DNA of 46,636 bases from JAHJHG01 sp964463425 (GTDB lineage: Bacteria > Patescibacteriota > Microgenomatia > UBA8517): contig CAYXBV010000006.1 in the NCBI GenBank assembly GCA_964463425.1, forward strand, positions 1-46,636, written 5' to 3'. Shown piece after piece: positions 24,876 to 33,450 of this stretch. The translations under genes and the position numbers were made by a program. The notes beneath the pieces were generated by a model, which saw only the letters and a list, made by a program, of their open reading frames with translations, did no database searches and had not been told where the DNA came from. The first letter of the stretch is position 1. Every line of letters starts with the position of its first letter.

Positions 24876-25610
24876 TCAAACCTTCAAGAGACGAGCGTAT
24901 TTATAAATTCTAACCGGTGAGCTCAATGCTTCACAGGTGTACAAAATTAAATCTGCTGAGTAATCAGAAATCTCTTCTCCCTTACTAGTCTTGTAAATTT
25001 CATATACATACTTTCTTTGACGCCAAACAACCTCAACTATCTCCCCTTCTTTTAGCTTGGGTAAGTTAAAAAACGAATTTTCTCTTCGAAATACATTGCT
25101 CCAAGTCAGGTACCCAAACCGATGAGCAGCCACAATCATTGACTTATTTGCAGTAGCAGGAGTTCCAAAATCAGAAACCCTCCATACTCCCTTTTTCAAA
25201 GCTTCCTCATAATATTCAAGCGTTGATTCTTGGATTCCCGTATTTACACCTATTGAAGGAATCCTAATTGTATTTTCAAGAGGGAGTGAAGCATCAAACC
25301 TTGGCTGATAGCCAATATTGCTGGCTTCATTCGTGAGCGTTGTGACGTCCTCTGTCTTCGTTTTGGCAAATATCTTGGAAACAAAAGCTGTGCCCTGTGT
25401 CTTTGTGACATGCCAAATAGAGGGAGCAAAAGAAATAAGCAATAAAACAACACCAACGATTGCGGTTGTTTTAGCCATTTTGCCAAACAATCCTGAAACC
25501 CTCAACGAAAAATTATTAGTATTGTTTTCATTAGCAACCTTTTTGCCAATAAAGATATCGCCCGACGTTGGGGCGCCTTTATATGTGTGAATAAATACTG
25601 TGTTTTCCAT
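24876..25610 (-). CDS. sortase family transpeptidase
   Basis: 244 aa from ATG 25610 (MENTVFIHTYKGAPTSGD). The frame is open 116 codons further upstream, but that part lies over a structured RNA and even over a -35 box, so it is not used. A cytoplasmic N-terminus and one membrane helix (~50-72, TAIVGVVLLLISFAPSIWHV) precede the sortase domain: IRIPSIGVNTGI, His163 in VAAHRFGYL, Cys226 in LILYTCEALS, Arg234 in PVRIYKY. All three catalytic residues are present. It would cleave and attach surface proteins; the next gene is the obvious candidate substrate. No Shine-Dalgarno is seen. Confidence 0.85.
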   Translation of the reverse strand: MENTVFIHTYKGAPTSGDIFIGKKVANENNTNNFSLRVSGLFGKMAKTTAIVGVVLLLISFAPSIWHVTKTQGTAFVSKIFAKTKTEDVTTLTNEASNIGYQPRFDASLPLENTIRIPSIGVNTGIQESTLEYYEEALKKGVWRVSDFGTPATANKSMIVAAHRFGYLTWSNVFRRENSFFNLPKLKEGEIVEVVWRQRKYVYEIYKTSKGEEISDYSADLILYTCEALSSPVRIYKYARLLKV

Positions 25611-25624
25611 AAGTAAATTGAAAA

Positions 25625-25916
25625 ATGAGGCCGAAAATAGGTTCAAAAAACCTAAATCGGCTCCACAAGGAGCGGGTAGTAAGCCTGCCCTACGTACCAC
25701 CCGCCCCCTTTGGAGCCGAACTCTAAACGGGTCTTGACAAGACCCTTGTTTTAATTTTAGTCTGTTCATGGATTTATCTTGATTCCTGTCCTCAAGACAA
25801 AAGTGATTGTCTTGTCCAAGGTAAATCTGAACGAAGGGCATCTCTATTTGTGGCAATTCTGAAAGTTCTAACGAACTGACAGAGCCAACGGTGGAGATGC
25901 TCTTTTTTTTGTTTAA
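25625..25916 (+). ncRNA. candidate structured non-coding RNA (five consecutive hairpin domains)
   Basis: Between the sortase and radA genes lie five helical domains in a row. (A) 25629-25661, GCCGA/TCGGC around AGGTT/ACCT. (B) 25659-25717, GGCTCC/GGAGCC enclosing GCGGGT/ACCCGC. (C) 25729-25745, GGGTCTTG/CAAGACCC. (D) 25766-25832, nested GTTCA/TGAAC, GATTTA/TAAATC, CTTG/CAAG, CAAGACA/TGTCTTG. (E) 25839-25900, GCATCTC/GAGATGC, TGGC/GCCA, TCTG/CAGA, AGTTC/GAACT closed by a UAAC tetraloop, then eight T. The T-run and the UMAC-type loop favour the plus strand. A promoter on the minus strand (25929-25958) would instead make it a leader of the sortase mRNA. It matches no family I know. Confidence 0.55.
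25839..25913 (+). terminator. intrinsic terminator ending the structured RNA
   Basis: The long stem of domain E (GCATCTC/GAGATGC outermost, four inner helices) is followed directly by TC and TTTTTTTT (25903-25910). Nothing protein-coding on the plus strand lies upstream, so it terminates a non-coding transcript or antisense from the sortase gene. Confidence 0.6.
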
Positions 25917-25928
25917 AGAACTGAGAAT

Positions 25929-25958
25929 AGTGTACCTCGAGAATATTGATTTTGTCAA
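25929..25958 (-). promoter_or_regulatory. promoter upstream of sortase, minus strand
   Basis: TTGACA (25953-25958), 18-base spacer, TACACT (25929-25934). Transcription would begin near 25922 and run through the whole structured element before the sortase ATG at 25610, a ~310-base leader. The remaining bases up to radA (25959-26085) show nothing else that I can recognise. Confidence 0.5.
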
Positions 25959-26085
25959 ATCCTATAGCCGAAACAATATCTATTTTGTATCCCGCCCATA
26001 GTTTTAAACCACCAAAATTTAGCTTTGATATTCGGTAATTATCTGGGGGGAAAATAAAATGTGGAAAACTTGAGGATAAGTCTAC

Positions 26086-27396
26086 TTAGCGCAATAGTTT
26101 TTTAATCGCTTGATTTAAAAACTTCGTGTTTCCTTGAGAAATAGTCATATTAAAACCAAGTCTTTTCGCCTCACGAAGCCTTTTAGCTTCAGCGACCACT
26201 TCTCTTATCTCCCCCAAAAGTCCCACTTCTCCAATTGCCATTAACTTGTTTGGAAGCGCCTTATCAAAATAAGCTGACGCCAATGATAGACAAATAGCTA
26301 GATCAACACCGGTATCCTTGACCTTGATTCCACTAGTAATATTAACAAAGCAATCATAATCGTATAGAGGTAAGCCACAGCGACGGGCCAAAACCGCTAT
26401 TAATAGCTCCAGTCTCTTGGAGTCAATCCCCTGAGCCACCCTCCTAGGGAAGGCTAGCTTCGTGGATACAACTAAACTTTGAATTTCAACCACTATTGGT
26501 CTTGAGCCTTGCATTACCGAAGAAACAACACTTCCAGCTACGTTACTGCGCCCCTTAGTAAGAAACATCTTTTCTGGATCTGTCATGCTTATTAGGCCTT
26601 TTTCTTCCATTGAGAAGATCCCAACCTCATCCGTAGGACCAAAGCGGTTCTTAACGGCTCGGAGAAGTCTTAAGGTCGTTGTTTTATCTCCCTCAAACCA
26701 TAAAACAGTATCAACTATATGAGCTAAAACAGCCGGACCAGCCACTACCCCCTGCTTAGTAACGTGTCCAACTAAGAAAAGTGGTACATTTCTCCCTTTG
26801 GCAGCTGACAATAGTCTAAAAGCACACTCTCTTACTTGCCCCACTGAACCAGCCAGTCCTGAAAGATCTTGAGTTGTCATTGTTTGAATAGAGTCGATGA
26901 TAATACACGACAACTTCTTTGCTTCTTTAATTTGGACAATAATCGAATCAACATCTGTTTCTTCCATTATTTGGATCGTTTTTCTGGTTACTTTAAGCCT
27001 GTCTGCACGTAATTTAAGCTGATGAGCAGATTCTTCACCTGAAACATATAGCGTGTCTCCAAGTTTGTTCGCCAATTGAAGTAATAATGTGGACTTACCA
27101 ATACCAGGTTCCCCAGCTAGAAGAGATACCTGTCCTGACACCAAACCTCCTCCTAAAACCCTGTCTAATTCTGATATGTTTGTTGTTTTTCTTGGGGTTC
27201 TTCTTGAAGGAATCGAAGATAGTTCCTTTGGTTTCTTGCCAATCTTTGTTTTTCCTGATGTATTCTTTCCTACCTTCTTTTCAACAATAGTCTCAACTAA
27301 GCTTCCCCAGGTATCACAATTAGGGCATTTACCAGCCCATCCAACCTGAGAGTAGCCACATTGCTGACATATATACTGAGAGTGAGTTTTCGCCAT
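26086..27396 (-). CDS. radA: DNA repair protein RadA
   Basis: 436 aa. An N-terminal C4 zinc finger (ICQQCGYSQ, KCPNCDTW), a RecA-like ATPase with Walker A GEPGIGKSTLL, the Walker B region LSCIIIDSIQTM, the RadA-specific KNRFGPTDEVGIF motif, and a C-terminal Lon-protease-like domain (DCFVNITSGIKVKDTGVDLAI, AIGEVGLLGEIREV). RadA is a helicase-like protein that processes branched recombination intermediates. All motifs are intact. Likely in one operon with the S1 and 96-aa genes upstream on the same strand; 39 bases separate it from the latter. Confidence 0.96.
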   Translation of the reverse strand: MAKTHSQYICQQCGYSQVGWAGKCPNCDTWGSLVETIVEKKVGKNTSGKTKIGKKPKELSSIPSRRTPRKTTNISELDRVLGGGLVSGQVSLLAGEPGIGKSTLLLQLANKLGDTLYVSGEESAHQLKLRADRLKVTRKTIQIMEETDVDSIIVQIKEAKKLSCIIIDSIQTMTTQDLSGLAGSVGQVRECAFRLLSAAKGRNVPLFLVGHVTKQGVVAGPAVLAHIVDTVLWFEGDKTTTLRLLRAVKNRFGPTDEVGIFSMEEKGLISMTDPEKMFLTKGRSNVAGSVVSSVMQGSRPIVVEIQSLVVSTKLAFPRRVAQGIDSKRLELLIAVLARRCGLPLYDYDCFVNITSGIKVKDTGVDLAICLSLASAYFDKALPNKLMAIGEVGLLGEIREVVAEAKRLREAKRLGFNMTISQGNTKFLNQAIKKLLR

Positions 27397-27435
27397 TTAG
27401 GCACCTTTTATTAATTAATTGCGCTTCTTTTTTCC

Positions 27436-27726
27436 TCAATCATTTTTTTTAATATGCTTGGCCGTATCTTCTCCTCTTTCCTCTAAGATTTTTCCCGCTC
27501 TACTAATCGCTTCATTGGCCAATTCGACCGTTCTTCCACCAATGGATTTAGAGTCCAATACTGATCCCGTTCTGCTTAATACGGCATCTTCCAACCTCTC
27601 GAAATCGTATCTTGTTTGTTGTAATCTGTGAATAGCGTCTTCCCCTTCATCAATTAAAACCGAAACAACAGTCCCTATCTTATCTTCTTCCGCTTGAGTA
27701 AATTGTGGCTCTCTCTCGTTATTCAT
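27436..27726 (-). CDS. hypothetical acidic helical protein
   Basis: 96 aa from ATG 27726 (MNNEREPQFTQAEEDK). A TTG start at 27762 would overlap the S1 gene by 14 bases and is less likely. The sequence is acidic, rich in Glu, Arg and Leu with almost no aromatic residues (VLIDEGEDAIHRLQQTRYD, ELANEAISRAGKILEERGED), so it is probably all-helical. No membrane segment or motif is seen. It lies between rpsA and radA on the same strand, 22 bases from rpsA, so it is probably co-transcribed. Family not recognised. Confidence 0.6.
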   Translation of the reverse strand: MNNEREPQFTQAEEDKIGTVVSVLIDEGEDAIHRLQQTRYDFERLEDAVLSRTGSVLDSKSIGGRTVELANEAISRAGKILEERGEDTAKHIKKND

Positions 27727-27748
27727 TGTACTTTCTGGGGCAAGATTT

Positions 27749-28858
27749 TTATCTGTAACCAACGGGCTTAGCTGTAAGAACCAAGCCTAGCGAAACTTTC
27801 CTGGAGTTTACATCAACATCTTCAATATAGCAATTTACTTCCTGTCCGCGACTATATCTCTTCCCAGGAGGAATCTTTGTTAGGTGAATTAAGCCTTCAA
27901 TACCAGGCTCCAATTGCACAAAAACACCAAAATCAGACAACCTAACAACCTTGCCAATTATCTTTGAATCCTTTTTGTATTTCTTGCCAGCAGTTTCCCA
28001 TGGATCTTTTTGGGCATGTTTCATCGAAAGAGACAATCTTCCGTTCTTCTTCCCTATCGCCTTAACCCTTACCGTATCTCCTTCTTTCAAAACATCGCTT
28101 GGTTTATCTACCTTGTCCCAAGAAATTTCTGAAATATGAACCAATCCTTCAACAGGAGACATTTTCTTTTTTGAATCTTCTTTTATTTGAACAAAGCAAC
28201 CGAAATCTGAAACGGTCGTCACTACTCCATCGTATATCTTTCCTTCGATTATCTTTTCCAAAGCTTTTAGAGCAAGTTCAATATTAGCCGCTTCTGAAAC
28301 AGCCTTTTCTGAAAGAACCACTTTGTTAGAAGCTCTATTAAGATCAATTATTTGAACCTTGAAGCTGTTTTCAATTAATACCGATGTATCCTTGGCCACT
28401 TCTTTTCCAAGTTGTGAGCCTGGAATAAAGCCATTAATACCCATTACATCAACAATCACTCCTGATGGATTGACAGCTTTACCTAGAACAACAATTGGTT
28501 TTTTGTCTTTCTTAGCTCTTTCTAATTTCTTCCAAATAGAGTTCTGGGCTGCCCTTCTTAAAGAAAGGACTGTATAACCATCTGGTGTTTCAGTAATAAG
28601 AACACTAACTTCAACTTCCTCGCCTACTTTTAAGTCTTTTATAAAGGATTTAGCCTCATCAAAAGCCTTTTCAGCCACAACACCTTCAGTTTTTGAACCA
28701 ATATCTAGAAGTACCTTTTTGGAGTTTATTTCAACTATCTTACCAGTTATTCTTTGTCCCACAGTTAAACCCTTAGGTTTTCCACCATAAGCGTCCAAGA
28801 GCTCTCCCATGCTCTTTATCTCAAGAGGTTTTTTTGAAGTCTTTTTCTTTGTTTTCAC
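27749..28858 (-). CDS. rpsA: ribosomal protein S1 (four S1 domains)
   Basis: 369 aa from GTG 28858. Four S1/OB repeats: ~30-98 (LTVGQRITGKIVEINSKKV), ~112-180 (KKPIVVLGKAVNPSGVIVD), ~200-276 (IIEGKIYDGVVTTVSDFGCF then LVHISEISWDKVDKPSDVLK), and ~290-357 (SKIIGKVVRLSDFGVFVQL then GLIHLTKIPPGKRYSRGQEV). A four-domain form is shorter than the six of E. coli but normal in many bacteria. It binds mRNA on the 30S subunit. The basic N-terminus (MKTKKKTSKK) precedes a linker. A weak RBS is present. Confidence 0.9.
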   Translation of the reverse strand: MKTKKKTSKKPLEIKSMGELLDAYGGKPKGLTVGQRITGKIVEINSKKVLLDIGSKTEGVVAEKAFDEAKSFIKDLKVGEEVEVSVLITETPDGYTVLSLRRAAQNSIWKKLERAKKDKKPIVVLGKAVNPSGVIVDVMGINGFIPGSQLGKEVAKDTSVLIENSFKVQIIDLNRASNKVVLSEKAVSEAANIELALKALEKIIEGKIYDGVVTTVSDFGCFVQIKEDSKKKMSPVEGLVHISEISWDKVDKPSDVLKEGDTVRVKAIGKKNGRLSLSMKHAQKDPWETAGKKYKKDSKIIGKVVRLSDFGVFVQLEPGIEGLIHLTKIPPGKRYSRGQEVNCYIEDVDVNSRKVSLGLVLTAKPVGYR

Positions 28859-28924
28859 TTACCATGCCGCCTTTCTTTTTACTAAGAGGCATTATATCGC
28901 ATTCTAGCCTCCTATTCAATCCAC

Positions 28925-28988
28925 AAAAAAAGCGCTGTTCGGCAAAAAAAGAGATAATATTACATCTCTCTTTTGCCTACTAAGCGCT
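28925..28988 (-). terminator. strong intrinsic terminator of the HExxH gene
   Basis: Minus strand: AGCGCT, then GGCAAAAGAGAGAT pairing with ATCTCTTTTTTTGCC, then the second AGCGCT followed by TTTTTT. Outer 6-bp and inner ~14-bp stems are separated by small bulges. It separates the HExxH gene from rpsA. Confidence 0.8.
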
Positions 28989-28996
28989 CGGAATAT

Positions 28997-29644
28997 CTAT
29001 GGTAGATAGTCCTGATAGTAGATTCTCAATGGTGGCGGTATTTCATCTAGGGACAAACTGTATGCAAATATGTTTGCATAGAGCTCTGAGTATCCACCCC
29101 ACTCATTACCTGATGAATCTTTCAATAACGGGTTTCCATTTATACCTGGGGATGTAGCAAGAATTTGTTCTGCTATATAGCACCAGCTACAAAATTCTGT
29201 TCGATCGTCTTCCAACATCTCAAGCGATAAATCCACGGCTTTTTGGAATTCTTCGGTTTCCGAAACCCAATCGTTACTCGAATCAATTGCATGTCCAATT
29301 TCGTGAGCTAAACAAGGCTTGCTATCCAAAGCTTTTTGTTCGGACCAACCTTCCTCTTTGATAACATATACATCTGGAGTGTGCCAAAATGCAACTTTGT
29401 TTATATTAATCAAACAAATTGTATCCAGACTTATTTTCAAAATAGAGGGAGTTTCTCGTTTCAAAAAATAGAAATCCAATTCTTCGACCTGTTCATAAAA
29501 CGCAGGAAGATAGTCTTTCGGTAAAACACTCTCTAATTGAGCCTTTGTTAAAGCTTCCCTTCGATATTGAAACGGTTCCACAATTAATAGACATGCCATC
29601 AAAATCCAGTAAAGAATCCTGAATACCGATTTGTACTTCTTCAC
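28997..29644 (-). CDS. membrane-anchored HExxH zinc metallopeptidase-like protein
   Basis: 215 aa from GTG 29644, with RBS AAGGAGG six bases upstream. One N-terminal helix (~8-23, FRILYWILMACLLIV) anchors it with the rest outside. HEIGHAID (114-121) gives the zinc-binding HExxH, and GYSELYANIFAY (184-195) offers the third ligand Glu187, a spacing seen in several gluzincin-like families. Two Cys (FCSWC) might form a disulfide. A peptidase role is inferred from these motifs only. It lies between the 5S rRNA end and rpsA with its own terminator. Confidence 0.65.
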   Translation of the reverse strand: MKKYKSVFRILYWILMACLLIVEPFQYRREALTKAQLESVLPKDYLPAFYEQVEELDFYFLKRETPSILKISLDTICLININKVAFWHTPDVYVIKEEGWSEQKALDSKPCLAHEIGHAIDSSNDWVSETEEFQKAVDLSLEMLEDDRTEFCSWCYIAEQILATSPGINGNPLLKDSSGNEWGGYSELYANIFAYSLSLDEIPPPLRIYYQDYLP

Positions 29645-29807
29645 GAACCCTCCTTCGGATCTAAAATCCGGATAAATTTAGTTCTTAAATAAATTGTTAA
29701 CGTTCTTTTTCAACTCAATTAGCTGATAGTACTAATAATTGAATACAATCAAGCAAGTTATTATAACCTATAACCTTATTAGTGTCTATTTTGCAACCAC
29801 AAAAAAA

Positions 29808-29925
29808 GCCCAGCAATGAACTATTTTCGCATAGAGTTGCCCCTATACTATCGTCGCCGCTGGTGCGTTTTACTTTCCTGTTCGGAATGGGAAGGAGTAG
29901 TTCCACACCGCTAAAATTACTAGGC
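29808..29925 (-). rRNA. rrf: 5S ribosomal RNA
   Basis: 118 nt. The terminal helix GCCTAGTAAT/ATTGCTGGGC pairs over 10 bases and fixes both ends. Internal CATTCCGAACAGGAAAG and GGCGACGATAG match the loop B-C and E regions. Directly after the 3' end comes TTTTTTT (29801-29807), so helix I plus the T-run could terminate the operon. Last gene of the tRNA-Ala-23S-5S unit. Confidence 0.92.
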
Positions 29926-30001
29926 TATTTTTATGGTTAATAAATTCCTTTATTAACCACATATGTTAATGTTTTTTTGTTCTCTGAAAACTGAAGGGAA
30001 T

Positions 30002-32953
<2,952 letters not shown>

Positions 32954-32965
32954 TTTCCCTTCAGA

Positions 32966-32976
32966 TGTCAAAGAAC
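32966..32976 (-). promoter_or_regulatory. boxA-like element before 23S
   Basis: GTTCTTTGACA on the minus strand, the same 11-mer as before 16S (41136-41146). Similar to bacterial boxA elements bound by NusB/S10 for rRNA antitermination. It lies between tRNA-Ala and the 23S processing stem. Confidence 0.55.
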
Positions 32977-32980
32977 AAAG

Positions 32981-33054
32981 TGGACCTGACCGGGCTCGAA
33001 CCGGTGACCTCTACATTGCAAATGTAGCGCTCTAGCCAGCTGAGCTACAGGCCC
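32981..33054 (-). tRNA. tRNA-Ala(TGC)
   Basis: 74 nt. Acceptor GGGCCTG/CAGGTCC with G3-U70, anticodon stem CTACA/TGTAG, loop TTTGCAA, anticodon TGC, T-loop GTTCGAG. CCA is not encoded. Located 27 bases before the 23S stem, on the same transcript. Confidence 0.95.
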
Positions 33055-33082
33055 CCTAACAAATATATTTAGTTTTTAAATT

Positions 33083-33106
33083 AAAAAACCGGCCTTGAAG
33101 CCGGTT
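33083..33106 (-). terminator. terminator-like hairpin in the tRNA-Ala/23S leader
   Basis: Minus strand AACCGGC, loop, GCCGGTT, then TTTT and more T (33083-33088). It sits between the 23S-unit promoter (33217-33245) and tRNA-Ala, so it must be read through for 23S to be made, or it ends a tRNA-Ile transcript. Confidence 0.6.
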
Positions 33107-33210
33107 ACATACAAGAAGCGTATAAACTATCTATCCATCACCAATACCCGTAAGGATTTGTTTTTGGTTAAATGTTGAACTTCTCATAAAGTAACTTGCC
33201 TCAATCGGCA

Positions 33211-33231
33211 GTGACTATTATATATAGTCAC
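33211..33231. repeat. perfect 7-bp palindrome over the 23S promoter -10
   Basis: GTGACTA (33211-33217) and TAGTCAC (33225-33231) around a 7-base AT core. It covers the -10 and the predicted start site of the 23S unit. Placed like an operator; no counterpart is seen at the 16S promoter. Confidence 0.45.
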
Positions 33232-33245
33232 CCCTGAAGAGTCAA
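33217..33245 (-). promoter_or_regulatory. promoter of tRNA-Ala-23S-5S
   Basis: TTGACT (33240-33245), 17-base spacer, perfect TATAAT (33217-33222). It lies just downstream of tRNA-Ile, giving the 23S unit a promoter independent of 16S. Confidence 0.7.
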
Positions 33246-33267
33246 CCGATGGAAGAAGGAATACTTG

Positions 33268-33340
33268 TGGGTCCAGATGGAATCGAACCATCGACCTCTT
33301 ACTTATCAGGTAAGCGCTCTAGCCACTGAGCTACGGACCC
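33268..33340 (-). tRNA. tRNA-Ile(GAT)
   Basis: 73 nt. Acceptor GGGTCCG/TGGACCC, anticodon stem CTTAC/GTAAG, loop CTGATAA, anticodon GAT, T-loop GTTCGATTC. CCA not encoded. It normally sits in the 16S-23S spacer, and here stands alone with its own promoter, 214 bases before tRNA-Ala. Confidence 0.95.
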
Positions 33341-33353
33341 TGGAACAACCAAC

Positions 33354-33382
33354 AATTTACCATAATTTAGCCTTAATCACAA
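33354..33382 (-). promoter_or_regulatory. promoter of tRNA-Ile
   Basis: TTGTGA (33377-33382), 17-base spacer, TAAATT (33354-33359). Start expected near 33347, six bases before the tRNA. Confidence 0.45.
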
Positions 33383-33438
33383 ACTATTTTTTATCTATTT
33401 TTTTCGTTTACCTCTATGTAATTTTAAAGATACGTATA

Positions 33439-33444
33439 TATAAT
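33439..33444 (+). promoter_or_regulatory. -10 box of a probable leaderless promoter
   Basis: A perfect TATAAT ends six bases before the ATG at 33451, so the usual start site falls on the ATG itself. No Shine-Dalgarno and no clear -35. Confidence 0.45.
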
Positions 33445-33450
33445 AGTAGT

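Noticed and set aside
25680..25700. A T-box-like GGGTGGTAC on the minus strand of the structured RNA
   Set aside because: The rest of a T-box (stem I, AGCAGCC-type bulges, terminator on that strand) is missing, and the downstream gene is a sortase, not an aminoacyl-tRNA or amino-acid gene.
25611..25958. A 116-codon upstream extension of the sortase frame
   Set aside because: It begins with a TTG that is part of a -35 box, covers the hairpin-rich RNA, and its translation is low in hydrophobic residues and unlike a sortase N-terminus. The absence of stops follows from the GC-rich stems.
33265..33450. An N-terminal extension of the VirD4-like protein
   Set aside because: It reads through the antisense of tRNA-Ile, giving the typical tRNA-derived peptide. 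The ATG at 33451 fits.
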